Assembly (NCBI GenBank): GCA_965218935.1
Contig: CBDCMH010000001.1
Coordinates: 186,001 to 250,000 of the forward strand
Direction: 5' to 3'
DNA length: 64,000 nucleotides
Source of the DNA: JADFOI01 sp965218935
GTDB lineage: Bacteria; Acidobacteriota; UBA6911; RPQK01; JADFOI01
The stretch's first letter is position 1; every line of letters starts with the position of its first letter. Of this stretch, positions 28,470-37,660 are shown piece by piece. Under the pieces are notes generated by a model. The model made no database searches and had not been told where the DNA came from. It saw nothing but the letters and a program-made list of their open reading frames with translations. Position numbers and translations under genes: made by a program.

Positions 28470-28876
28470 GGCTTAGCAAGTCCTCTTGAAATTTGGATTA
28501 GGGCTGTGAACAACACCACGGCTAGAAAGCCGTGCAGGATCACAGCTGGCCACAACAGGAAACTCTCTGCTTCTTGAGAGAAACCAGCATGGGCCAAAAT
28601 GAGAGTTGCGGCCAGATTGTAGAGGGCAAATCCACCCGCCACGCCCAGGCTAGCCCTGTCCTGAGGAGTGTTTCGGGCAAACCAACAGGACACCGCCAAT
28701 CCTAAAAGTGCTCCTCCGGCTACTCTGGGCAGAATTGGGCCGCCTGCTAGCGCAGGCTCCCCAAGCAACAGACTCACGGTGACCAAAGGCAGTGCCAACA
28801 GAGCAACGGCAGTGACCCCTTCCAAGAGGGCTCCGACAAGGAGTGCCCATCCCAGAAGAGCTTCCGCTTTGTTCAT
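28466..28876 (-). CDS. four-helix membrane protein of unknown function
   Basis: 136 residues with about four membrane helices (WALLVGALLEGVTAVALLAL, GGALLGLAVSCWF, GVAGGFALYNLAATLILA, WPAVILHGFLAVVLFTALIQ). No catalytic motif is seen. It sits between the coiled-coil secreted protein gene (upstream) and the PpiC-like gene, whose start it overlaps by 4 bp, so the three probably form one transcript concerned with the cell envelope. Confidence 0.7.
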   Translation of the reverse strand: MNKAEALLGWALLVGALLEGVTAVALLALPLVTVSLLLGEPALAGGPILPRVAGGALLGLAVSCWFARNTPQDRASLGVAGGFALYNLAATLILAHAGFSQEAESFLLWPAVILHGFLAVVLFTALIQISRGLAKP

Positions 28877-28891
28877 CGAGGTGAGACCCAG

Positions 28892-29608
28892 CTATTGATC
28901 TTCGTTCCGCCGATACCTCTGACGCCGGTCGGAACGACTCTCGCGACGATCCTCTTGCAACTCCTTGGCATCTTCCTCCATTTCCCCCTTGCTCGCCTCA
29001 AGATCGGCCACCATGAGTTGCTGAAACTGACCTACCAGCTGATTGACGTTGGCAAGTGCCGTTTCCGGGTCTGGGGTAGTCAACGCTTCCGGTGTGGCCA
29101 ACTGCTGCAGGATTGCACCCTGCTGTTTCAGCCCCTCCGCAAGGGTCTGCAGGTCCGACTTGTCGTCCTTGCGATCCCTCCTATCGTCCCCCCGCTGCGC
29201 AGCATTACGAACCTGCGCCTCTTCCGCATAATCGACGTTCTCGTCTACGTCCTCGCGGCTCCCGCGAACGTCCCTCCGCTCCCCCCGAAGCTCCCTGGAA
29301 CTCTGCTGCATCTCCTTCTTGTACTGTTCTGCTTTCGCCTGACCTTGCTCAACCTCTCTCTTCATACTGGCAAGCAGGCCCTGGTAGGTTTCTTGCAGCT
29401 TTTCCATGTCGCCAGACTGTTGGGCTCCTTGAAACTCAGTCACCGCCTGCTGAAAGGCCTGAAGCTCTTCCTGATCGCGGGCCATTCCCTCCTTTCCCTC
29501 CTCAAGCTGATCCCTGTCCTGTTTCTTCTGTCGGAGGTTAATCTGGCCAAAAAGCTGAGCGGACAGCCCAATGAAAATAGCAAAGATCAAAAACCGTTTC
29601 GTATTCAT
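28892..29608 (-). CDS. secreted coiled-coil protein
   Basis: About 238 residues. The start at MNTKRFLIFAIFIGLSAQLF is chosen because GGGAG lies 7 bp upstream and the signal peptide follows at once. The mature protein is almost entirely charged helix (QDQEELQAFQQ-like heptads, REDVDENVDYAEEAQVRNAA, then a C-terminal ERRESRSDRRQRY-like basic region), with repeated RGERRDVRGSRED blocks. It resembles no enzyme; a periplasmic structural or chaperone role is possible. Compositional bias makes homology calls unreliable. Confidence 0.65.
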   Translation of the reverse strand: MNTKRFLIFAIFIGLSAQLFGQINLRQKKQDRDQLEEGKEGMARDQEELQAFQQAVTEFQGAQQSGDMEKLQETYQGLLASMKREVEQGQAKAEQYKKEMQQSSRELRGERRDVRGSREDVDENVDYAEEAQVRNAAQRGDDRRDRKDDKSDLQTLAEGLKQQGAILQQLATPEALTTPDPETALANVNQLVGQFQQLMVADLEASKGEMEEDAKELQEDRRESRSDRRQRYRRNEDQ

Positions 29609-29703
29609 TTGAACCACTCCCTTGTTGGGTACACTCGAGGGTGATCGGCCACCTGATGAATGATCAGCATTATACGCGATTCATGGGATCTACACCAGAC
29701 GAC

Positions 29704-31202
29704 GAATTGCCTCATCAAAAATCTATTCGAAATGGATACGTTGCCTCATTTAAAAATCTATTCGAAATTGCCTGGCCCTGAGCAGGGGAATAGAAGTGTC
29801 CTCCATGAAGGAATGGAGGGCACCAATGAGGTTAACGATGGCAGAAAAGCGTGTATTGATCAAAAGTTTTGCCCCCCGCTACCGGAAGAAGGGCAAGAAG
29901 GTGAAGGGGGAAGTGTTGACGGAGTTTACCCAAATGACGGGCTACAACCGCTGCTATGGAGTCTATCTGCTTCGCCACCAGGGCAAGCGGATCCGGTTGA
30001 GCCCCAAGCTGGTGGCGGTAGGGGATATCGGCAAGAGAGTACGGCGAGAGCGGGCCCGCAAATACGACCAGAAAGTTCTAAAGGCGCTGACGATGATCTG
30101 GGAGATACTGGACTATTTGTGTGGCAAACGTCTGGTCGCGATTTTGCCGGAAGTGGTACCCATTTTACAAAGACATGGGGAACTGAAAGTGGATGCCAGC
30201 ACCCATGAGCGGTTGATGCAGATCAGCGCCGCCACCATCGATCGGCTGCTGGAGCCCGAAAGGTGCAAGCACCGTCTCAAAGGACGATCCGGAACCAAGC
30301 CGGGAACGCTGCTCAAACACCAGATTCCGATCAAGCGTTTCGCCGACTGGCAGGAGGATCGCCCCGGTTTTGTGGAAGTGGACCTGGTGGGCCATGAGGG
30401 AGGCCAGGGTCGGGGGGACTACCTTCAAACCCTGGATGTGACGGACGTGTACACGGGCTGGACAGAGGTCCGAGCGGTGCGCAATAAGGCCCAGGTGTGG
30501 GTCCTGGAAGCGATGAAGCTGCTTCAGAAGCGCTCGCCCTTCCCTTGGCTGGGGATGGCTTCGGACAACGGCAGCGAGTTCATCAACAAGCACTTGATTC
30601 GTTTTTGTGAGCAGGAAAAGATCAGCTTCAGCCGAACCCGCCCCTCGCGCAAGAATGACAACCCTTATGTGGAGCAGAAAAACTATTCGGTGGTTCGGCG
30701 GGCCGTGGGTTATGCTCGCTACGAGGGAGAGCGAGAACAGGAGCTGGTGAACGAGTTGTACGATCGGCTGCGACTGCAGATCAACTTTTTCAAGCCGGTC
30801 ATGAAGATGGTGGCCAAGCAACGTCGAGGGTCTCGGATCTGGAAAAAGTATGATGTGCCGAAAACTCCCTACCGGAGGATCTGCGAGTCCCCTGAGGTGG
30901 CGGACAAGATCAAGCGGGAACTGGCCCGAGAGTATGAGAAGCTCAATCCGGCCCAGCTGGCACGGCAGATCGGCTGGCTTCAGAATTGCCTTTTGCTCAA
31001 ACCGACTCCTGAGCAGAAGAAACGATGGGAAGCGGGCTGGATGTGAAAATCTTTCTCTTGCTGCAGGCTGCGGGTGTTGGGCAAGGGGTTGCCACTCCTC
31101 TGGTTGGTGCTTTTTACCACCACTTTTTGCAATCCCTTTCGGATAGATTCTTAGTGAGGCAACGAATACCCTTTGGAATAGATTTTTACGTGAGGCAACG
31201 GG
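29704..31202 (+). mobile_element. 1.5-kb DDE insertion sequence with doubled ends
   Basis: Each end carries two tandem copies of a ~28-bp motif (consensus GTTGCCTCA, about 3 variable bases, AAAAATCTATTCGAAA) at 35-bp spacing: 29705-29731 and 29740-29767 on the left, 31138-31163 and 31172-31199 inverted on the right. A possible 6-bp target duplication, GACGAC, lies at 29698-29703 and 31203-31208. One transposase gene fills the element. Confidence 0.8.
29826..31046 (+). CDS. rve-type transposase
   Basis: 406 residues from the ATG of MRLTMAEKRVLIKSFAPRYR, picked over an ATG 30 bp upstream because GGAGG is 7 bp before it. An N-terminal DNA-binding region is followed by an integrase core with acidic residues in FVEVDLVGHEG (first Asp), MASDNGSEFIN (second Asp) and DNPYVEQKN (Glu). 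This is the arrangement of IS481/ISNCY-like single-ORF elements; I cannot assign a precise family. The gene is intact and the element may be active. Confidence 0.8.
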   Translation: MRLTMAEKRVLIKSFAPRYRKKGKKVKGEVLTEFTQMTGYNRCYGVYLLRHQGKRIRLSPKLVAVGDIGKRVRRERARKYDQKVLKALTMIWEILDYLCGKRLVAILPEVVPILQRHGELKVDASTHERLMQISAATIDRLLEPERCKHRLKGRSGTKPGTLLKHQIPIKRFADWQEDRPGFVEVDLVGHEGGQGRGDYLQTLDVTDVYTGWTEVRAVRNKAQVWVLEAMKLLQKRSPFPWLGMASDNGSEFINKHLIRFCEQEKISFSRTRPSRKNDNPYVEQKNYSVVRRAVGYARYEGEREQELVNELYDRLRLQINFFKPVMKMVAKQRRGSRIWKKYDVPKTPYRRICESPEVADKIKRELAREYEKLNPAQLARQIGWLQNCLLLKPTPEQKKRWEAGWM

Positions 31203-31371
31203 GACGACTGGAGACTCAGTTGTTTCCCTCATCGTAAACACCGGTAGCAAACCCAGCCCTTGCAGTACTAGAAAGCTCAGTGTCGTAGATGTACACTGTT
31301 AACCCGTAATTCCGAAGATGCTGAACTGGGGTGTACGTCTTCAGCGAGAATGGGACATTTGGGGTTCCAAG

Positions 31372-32370
31372 CTAAGAGACAGTGGGAACCGATGCTGATC
31401 GGGCTAGTTTAGCATTGATCGCCTGCCGACGGGCAAGGGTGACTCCTTTCAATCTTCTCCTTTTTGTGTGGATGGAATCTCGTCTTGCGAAGTACATGTC
31501 ATCGGGTGTGACGTTACCCAGGGCCTCGTGATAGCGCCTGGAGTTGTAGTAGTCGATAAAGACCGCGATTTCTCGCTCCAACTCCTCGGGTGTCTCCCAG
31601 ACCATTAGGTTGATGCGTTCCTTGCAGGAACGATGGTAGCGTTCGATCTTCCCGTTGGTCTGGGGATGATAGGGTGAGGCCAGGATGTGGCCCAGTCCCT
31701 TGGTCTCCAGATACTGACCAAAGTCTTTGGAGATCAAAGCCGGTCCGCGGTCTGTCACCAGCCGGGGCCGATCAGACAACGGAGCCTGTTCCACACCCGT
31801 TCTCTCACAAGCCGCCTCGACCACCTGGCTGAAGTCTCCAGCACGCATGGCCGTGTGAAGTCCCCAGGCCAGGATCCTCCGGCTAAAGTCATCCGGTACT
31901 GAGATCAGATAGTACCAGCCCCAGTTCTTGACCAGAAGATAGGTCGCATCCGTTTGCCACTGCTGGTTGGGTCGGGTCGTCTTGATTCGATATTCCGATT
32001 CGGCTGGAAAGCTCCGGAGTTGAACCTCCCGAATCAGCCCTTCCGCTTTCAAAATCCGGTAGACCGAGGATTCCGAGACCGTAAACCCGCACCTATCCGT
32101 CACCTGGCAGCTCACTTCTCGTGAGGACCACTCTGGAAACAGCAGCGCCATCTCCAGGATTCGGTCCCGTTCTTTGGGCAGGATCTGATTCCAAACCCGT
32201 CCTGATCCTGGGGGACGGTCCCGCAAGCCTGCCAACCCCCTCTTTCGAAAGTGGTGTCTCCAGCGATAGTAGGTCGAGCGGGGGATCTCGAGTTGATCCA
32301 GCACCTCCCGGACCGGTAACTCGGAGGCCTCCACTGTCCTTAAAACTTCCAGCTTGTGCTCGCTGAGCAT
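31372..32370 (-). CDS. IS3-type transposase OrfB, Leu-to-Pro variant
   Basis: 332 residues, identical to copy 2 except Leu to Pro in the LISVLDDFSRR strand directly after the first catalytic region. A proline in this beta-strand could inactivate the enzyme (inference). Confidence 0.93.
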   Translation of the reverse strand: MLSEHKLEVLRTVEASELPVREVLDQLEIPRSTYYRWRHHFRKRGLAGLRDRPPGSGRVWNQILPKERDRILEMALLFPEWSSREVSCQVTDRCGFTVSESSVYRILKAEGLIREVQLRSFPAESEYRIKTTRPNQQWQTDATYLLVKNWGWYYLISVPDDFSRRILAWGLHTAMRAGDFSQVVEAACERTGVEQAPLSDRPRLVTDRGPALISKDFGQYLETKGLGHILASPYHPQTNGKIERYHRSCKERINLMVWETPEELEREIAVFIDYYNSRRYHEALGNVTPDDMYFARRDSIHTKRRRLKGVTLARRQAINAKLARSASVPTVS

Positions 32371-32390
32371 CCTCTGATACCTCCTTCGCC

Positions 32391-32717
32391 TTACAGGCCC
32401 AAACTTTTTTTTAGCTTTTGGTTCTCCACTACCGTCTCGGCCACCGCCTTCTTCAAGGCCTCATTCTCCTCCTTCAAGCGACGCACCTCACCGGAAGTCG
32501 CATTCCGTTGGGTCTCCCGGGTTAGACCGTTTTTGCCCGAATCCAGGAAGGCCTTGGACCACTTGTAGTAGATCGAAGGTTGAATCCCTTCTTTGCGGCA
32601 CAGTTCGGTGACGGGAATCTCTCCGCGGAGCCCCTCCAAAACGATGTGGATCTTCTCTTCGGCCGTGAATCTCCGGCGGGTGGCCCTACGGATCTGTTTG
32701 ACGACGTCTGTGGTCAT
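32391..32717 (-). CDS. IS3-type transposase OrfA
   Basis: 108 residues, the same as the other copies; followed by the A8 tract and, 20 bp after its stop, by orfB. Confidence 0.95.
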   Translation of the reverse strand: MTTDVVKQIRRATRRRFTAEEKIHIVLEGLRGEIPVTELCRKEGIQPSIYYKWSKAFLDSGKNGLTRETQRNATSGEVRRLKEENEALKKAVAETVVENQKLKKSLGL

Positions 32718-32918
32718 AGCGTTCTCCTTTTGGTTGTGCCATGACCAGCATCGGCTTGCTCTGATGGGCTGTCAAGATCAGCCCTTTGAGGGGGTGAGAT
32801 CTCACCCCCTCAAACCTTCCAACTCTCTCTTAACTCTCGGCCCTATGTGTCCCACTTTCGCTGACGGGATACAAACTGGGGGTCGAAGATCGGCGAGAAA
32901 CGTACCGCACCACTTGAA

Positions 32919-34039
32919 GTGATTGAACATATGCATCGATCTCCGATGAATCTTCTGCGCCCAACGCAAACGTTAATGACCTGCACGCTAGCAGTGGGTA
33001 TGTTCTTGGGTCAGGCTCATGGCCAAGATCGCACTAAGACCCTATTTGATGGACTGGGCCAGATGGGCTCATCAGGTCAGTGTCCGAGTGAAGACCAATA
33101 TTCTCTGACACGACCAGGTCCTCCGGACCAGCCAACTCAGGTGGCAGTAGCCTTCTATCTCAACGACATTGTGGCGATCAACGACGCGGAGCAGTCTATA
33201 GTTTTGGACGCTTACATTGTGCACCGATGGCGGGATGCTCGACTTGCCGACCCTGCAAGGGGCGAGCTTGCCGTCCCCTGTCCCCTGCCTCGCGATCCAA
33301 TGTGGACACCACGAATCCAGACGGACAACTACTCGAGCTTAAGAAGCTCTACGAAGACGTCACTACCATCGATGGGAATGGTCTGATAACGGCGATCGTT
33401 CGCGTCTTGGCGGAGGTTAGTGCAACCTTTGATCTGAGAGAGTTCCCACGCGACAGTCACGTGGTAAGCCTGGCGCTCTGGCCGATGTTATCGAACGAGA
33501 GTGAGCTTCTGTTTACTCCCCTGAAATCGTTAACCGGGCAGGCGCAGACATTTTCGGGGAGTGGCTGGGACGTCGGAGAGGGCGAGGCTCGGATCCTGAG
33601 CCAGAGGCGCGAGCACTTGGGTGGAGGACAATTCTCGCGATTTGAGTATCAATTCAGGATGCGGCGTCAATTGGGCTTTTTCATCTATAGGGCCTTCGTA
33701 CCCTTGGTTCTAATCGTCCTTATGGCCTGGACTGTATTCCTCTTGCCGTCACCCGAAATCCGTTCAAAGATCAGCATCGGCGTTACCTCCATGCTGACTC
33801 TGATTGCCTATCAGTTTTCAATGGCGAACGTGCTACCTCGGATTTCCTATCTGACTAGGTCGGACCATTTCATTTTCGGTTCCTGGATCCTGGTTTTTCT
33901 AGCTCTGGGAAACGCGATCTTCACATCCTGCATGGTTCATCAAAAGAAAAGGGAGCTGGCCTCAAAGGTCAACGCAGCGGGACGCTGGGCATACGCAGTG
34001 GCGTTTCTCCTTATACTCGGTTTCGCTTTTGTACTATAA
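32919..34039 (+). pseudogene. pentameric ligand-gated ion channel, frameshifted
   Basis: The first frame holds a signal peptide (LMTCTLAVGMFLGQAHG) and the start of a Cys-loop-receptor-like extracellular domain (VAVAFYLNDIVAINDAEQSI, then HRWRD). After a frameshift near 33310 the second frame continues with the rest (KKLYEDVTTIDGNGLITAIV, FDLREFPRDSHVVSLALWP, the prokaryotic loop without cysteines) and four membrane helices: M1 FVPLVLIVLMAWTVFLL, pore-lining M2 ISIGVTSMLTLIAYQFSMAN, M3 FGSWILVFLALGNAIFTSC and M4. Joined length, about 370 residues, resembles GLIC and other bacterial homologues. One base separates it from an intact gene. A sulfatase gene follows after 24 bp. Confidence 0.78.
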
Positions 34040-34063
34040 ATGACCTGTCGTAGAGGAGTGGCA

Positions 34064-34926
34064 ATGGCACAAAGCAATCAATGGTTCTTTGGTTCCCTGG
34101 TTCTGGTGTTGGCCCTGTCGGTTGCGGCCTTATCGGCTGACGACCGACCCAACATCGTGATCATTCTCGCCGACGACATGGGCTATTCGGACCTAGGCTC
34201 GTTCGGAAGCGAGATACAAACGCCGCACCTCGACGCCCTGGCGCAAGAAGGCGTGCGTTTTACCCAGTTCTACACTCACGCGAGCTGTTCGCCGACCCGC
34301 TCGATGCTGCTCTCGGGGGTCGATACCCATATCAACGGTCTCGGCAACATGGACGAGTGGACCGCTCCAAACCAGGTGGGGGTGCCGGGCTACGAAGGCT
34401 ATCTCAACGACGCCGTCGTGACGCTGCCGCAGCTTCTCAAAGAAGCGGACTACCACACCTACATGACCGGCAAGTGGCATATGGGCAAAGCGCCCGATAA
34501 GATTCCGCGGGCCCGGGGCTTCGAACGTGACTTCAGCCTCCTCGACGGCGGTGGTAGCTACTGGGACATGATGAACGTGTCCGCCCGCTCTCCTCGATTG
34601 GTCTTTACCGAGGACGGTCTCTATCTCTCCGAGCTCCCCAAGGACTACTACGCGACCAAGACCTACACCGACAAGATGATCGAATTCATTGAGGCAAACC
34701 GGGCCGACGACAAGCCTTTCTTTGCCTACGTCGCGCACCAGGCGCCGCACGACCCCTACCATTTGCCCAAGGAGTGGCGCCGACGCCATGTTGGGCAGTA
34801 TGACATAGGCTGGGACGCGGTGCGTCGCCAGCGGCTCCAGCGCCAGATCGAGCTCGGCCTCATGACCGAGGGCACCCGGCTCTCTGACCGCCTGTGGTTC
34901 GTTCCTGATCCCACACTTCTGGCGCC
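34064..34926 (+). pseudogene. sulfatase, C-terminus removed by IS copy 4
   Basis: The start at 34064 follows GAGGAG at 5 bp and gives a signal peptide (FGSLVLVLALSVAALSA). The formylglycine motif CSPTR is at residues 75-79 and the metal-binding LADDMG near 36-41, with GKWHMG further on, all standard for type I sulfatases that remove sulfate esters from glycans in the periplasm. About 288 residues remain before the IS junction, against roughly 500-780 in the family, and the reading then runs 10 codons into the IS. The rest is not found beyond the element. Confidence 0.85.
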
Positions 34927-35082
34927 TGTATCCCGTCAGCGAAAGTGGGACACATAGGGCCGAGAGTTAAGAGAGAGTTGGAAGGTTTGAGGGGGTGAGA
35001 TCTCACCCCCTCAAAGGGCTGATCTTGACAGCCCATCAGAGCAAGCCGATGCTGGTCATGGCACAACCAAAAGGAGAACGCT

Positions 35083-35409
35083 ATGACCACAGACGTCGTC
35101 AAACAGATCCGTAGGGCCACCCGCCGGAGATTCACGGCCGAAGAGAAGATCCACATCGTTTTGGAGGGGCTCCGCGGAGAGATTCCCGTCACCGAACTGT
35201 GCCGCAAAGAAGGGATTCAACCTTCGATCTACTACAAGTGGTCCAAGGCCTTCCTGGATTCGGGCAAAAACGGTCTAACCCGGGAGACCCAACGGAATGC
35301 GACTTCCGGTGAGGTGCGTCGCTTGAAGGAGGAGAATGAGGCCTTGAAGAAGGCGGTGGCCGAGACGGTAGTGGAGAACCAAAAGCTAAAAAAAAGTTTG
35401 GGCCTGTAA
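35083..35409 (+). CDS. IS3-type transposase OrfA with -1 frameshift site
   Basis: 108 residues. The run of eight A at 35388-35395 places A AAA AAA in the correct phase for a -1 slip: the A at 35388 ends the CTA codon. After slippage the frame stays open through the OrfA stop and enters orfB without a break (KKFGPVRRRRYQRMLSEHKL), so an OrfAB fusion of about 446 residues can be made, the active transposase in IS3 elements. Confidence 0.95.
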   Translation: MTTDVVKQIRRATRRRFTAEEKIHIVLEGLRGEIPVTELCRKEGIQPSIYYKWSKAFLDSGKNGLTRETQRNATSGEVRRLKEENEALKKAVAETVVENQKLKKSLGL

Positions 35410-35429
35410 GGCGAAGGAGGTATCAGAGG

Positions 35430-36428
35430 ATGCTCAGCGAGCACAAGCTGGAAGTTTTAAGGACAGTGGAGGCCTCCGAGTTACCGGTCCGGGAGGTGCT
35501 GGATCAACTCGAGATCCCCCGCTCGACCTACTATCGCTGGAGACACCACTTTCGAAAGAGGGGGTTGGCAGGCTTGCGGGACCGTCCCCCAGGATCAGGA
35601 CGGGTTTGGAATCAGATCCTGCCCAAAGAACGGGACCGAATCCTGGAGATGGCGCTGCTGTTTCCAGAGTGGTCCTCACGAGAAGTGAGCTGCCAGGTGA
35701 CGGATAGGTGCGGGTTTACGGTCTCGGAATCCTCGGTCTACCGGATTTTGAAAGCGGAAGGGCTGATTCGGGAGGTTCAACTCCGGAGCTTTCCAGCCGA
35801 ATCGGAATATCGAATCAAGACGACCCGACCCAACCAGCAGTGGCAAACGGATGCGACCTATCTTCTGGTCAAGAACTGGGGCTGGTACTATCTGATCTCA
35901 GTACTGGATGACTTTAGCCGGAGGATCCTGGCCTGGGGACTTCACACGGCCATGCGTGCTGGAGACTTCAGCCAGGTGGTCGAGGCGGCTTGTGAGAGAA
36001 CGGGTGTGGAACAGGCTCCGTTGTCTGATCGGCCCCGGCTGGTGACAGACCGCGGACCGGCTTTGATCTCCAAAGACTTTGGTCAGTATCTGGAGACCAA
36101 GGGACTGGGCCACATCCTGGCCTCACCCTATCATCCCCAGACCAACGGGAAGATCGAACGCTACCATCGTTCCTGCAAGGAACGCATCAACCTAATGGTC
36201 TGGGAGACACCCGAGGAGTTGGAGCGAGAAATCGCGGTCTTTATCGACTACTACAACTCCAGGCGCTATCACGAGGCCCTGGGTAACGTCACACCCGATG
36301 ACATGTACTTCGCAAGACGAGATTCCATCCACACAAAAAGGAGAAGATTGAAAGGAGTCACCCTTGCCCGTCGGCAGGCGATCAATGCTAAACTAGCCCG
36401 ATCAGCATCGGTTCCCACTGTCTCTTAG
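35430..36428 (+). CDS. IS3-type transposase OrfB
   Basis: 332 residues, same as copy 2 (Leu in the SVLDDF strand, His in HHFRK), so this copy has an undamaged transposase. An AGGAGG lies 9 bp before the ATG. Confidence 0.95.
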   Translation: MLSEHKLEVLRTVEASELPVREVLDQLEIPRSTYYRWRHHFRKRGLAGLRDRPPGSGRVWNQILPKERDRILEMALLFPEWSSREVSCQVTDRCGFTVSESSVYRILKAEGLIREVQLRSFPAESEYRIKTTRPNQQWQTDATYLLVKNWGWYYLISVLDDFSRRILAWGLHTAMRAGDFSQVVEAACERTGVEQAPLSDRPRLVTDRGPALISKDFGQYLETKGLGHILASPYHPQTNGKIERYHRSCKERINLMVWETPEELEREIAVFIDYYNSRRYHEALGNVTPDDMYFARRDSIHTKRRRLKGVTLARRQAINAKLARSASVPTVS

Positions 36429-36473
36429 CTTGGAACCCCAAATGTCCCATTCTCGCTGAAGACGTACACTAGT

Positions 36474-37160
36474 GGCAAACGTCTGGTCGCGATTTAGCCG
36501 CAAGTGGTACCCATTTTGCCGTCATGGTGAGAACTGAAAGTGCATGCCATTCACGCCATGAGCGGTTGAAGCAGATAAGCGCCGCCACCTCGATCGGCTC
36601 TCTGTCACCCTCCAGGTGCAAGCACCGCTCAAAGGTCATCCGGAACCAATATTCCTAGAAACGGCTAATACACCAGATTCCGATCAAGCGTTTAGGGACT
36701 GGCAGGCAACATTGCTACTCCGGTTTTGTGGAAGTGGACCTGGTGGGCCATGAGGGAGGCTCAGGGTCGGGGGGACTGCCATCAAACCCTGGATGTCGAC
36801 GGAAATGTGCACGGGCTGGACAGACCCTGCGCACTAAGTCCCAGGTGTGGCCCCTGGAAGCGATGAAGCTGCTTCAGAAGCGCTCGCCCTTCCCTTGGCT
36901 GACCAAGGCTTCGGACAACGGAGCGAGTTCATCCCCAAACTTGATTCGTTTTTGCGAGCAGGCAAGGATTCAGCCTTCAGCCGAACCCGCCCCTCGCGCA
37001 AGAATGACAAAGGTTTTGCGAGCTCGAAAAACTTTTAGGTGGCTACAGCGGGCCGTTGCTTATGCTCGCTCGAGGCGAGAGCGAGAACAGGAGCTGCCGA
37101 ACGACTTGCTTCGATCGGCTGCGATGCATTATCAACTTTTTCAAGTTCCGGTCATTCGAT
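36474..37160 (+). pseudogene. corrupted relic of the 1.5-kb rve transposase
   Basis: Exact blocks of the intact transposase (30116-30800) alternate with unrelated bases and small indels: for example GGCAAACGTCTGGTCGCGAT, AGGTGCAAGCACCG, CCAGATTCCGATCAAGCGTT, GGTTTTGTGGAAGTGGACCT and GCTGCTTCAGAAGCGCTCGC. In 36560-36730 the non-matching bases agree instead with 38100-38236. Normal mutation does not give such a two-source pattern. No usable frame survives. Confidence 0.75.
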
Positions 37161-37179
37161 CTACCCACGTCGAGTCTCT

Positions 37180-37660
37180 GCACGTCTGTCGTTTGACCAG
37201 GAACATAAACAAGCGTTCCCTGGTCGGATAAGGCGTAGTCGAACAGCCCTAAGGCCGTGTCTGACCCCCGCAAGGCATTGGGACTGGGCTGCCGGTTATC
37301 TCCAGCTTGGCCAGATCAAAAGGCACGGCCATCAGGGTTCCTGCTGGTGCCAGCCTATACACCAAGTGCCTCGTCGGAGCGTAACGGGCTTCTCTGCCGC
37401 CTTCGAGTATAATCTTCCGAATCCTTGGTCTCCAGCGACAGCGCCGCGACCTGGACGTTACTCGTGAAACTCTGAGGACTTTTTGGTACCACCCACCAGC
37501 AAAAAATAAATGTTGGTTGGGACTCCTGCCGAACAAAATCAGGCAAAATTCCGGCCCGAGTGGTCAGAGTCTCCAGATCCATCTCGGCGATGGGACCAGG
37601 GGCACCACGCCCAGGATGCTGCACACCTTGCGCTGCCATTCTGGTTCGTCGAGACTCTTG
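37180..37660 (-). pseudogene. TolB-like propeller fragment of a Ser/Thr kinase gene
   Basis: Pieces in shifting minus-strand frames match the propeller typical of acidobacterial Ser/Thr kinases: MDLETLTTRAGILPDF, GGREARYAPTRHLVYRL, GTLMAVPFDLAKLEITGSPV and YALSDQGTLVYVPGQ. They come in the correct order but need several frameshifts. The fragment is cut by the transposase relic at one side and lies directly downstream of the end of another gene of the same kind, so it is a second, tandem family member. Confidence 0.55.

Larger units (their letters stand above)
31332..32873 (-). mobile_element. IS3-type element, copy 3, complete
   Basis: 1542 bp. It is the only copy with a flanking match: AACTGGGG directly precedes 31332 and directly follows 32873, an apparent 8-bp target duplication, unusually long for the IS3 family (3-5 bp). 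It has one distinguishing base at about 31894 that changes a Leu in the transposase core (SVLDDF) to Pro. It lies just upstream of the ligand-gated-channel gene. Confidence 0.95.
34927..36468 (+). mobile_element. IS3-type element, copy 4, complete
   Basis: 1542 bp, the only copy in plus orientation. Left flank GGCGCC (sulfatase gene), right flank CTAGTG (relic of the other IS); they share nothing, so sequence between the sulfatase C-terminus and the relic was probably deleted. Confidence 0.95.
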
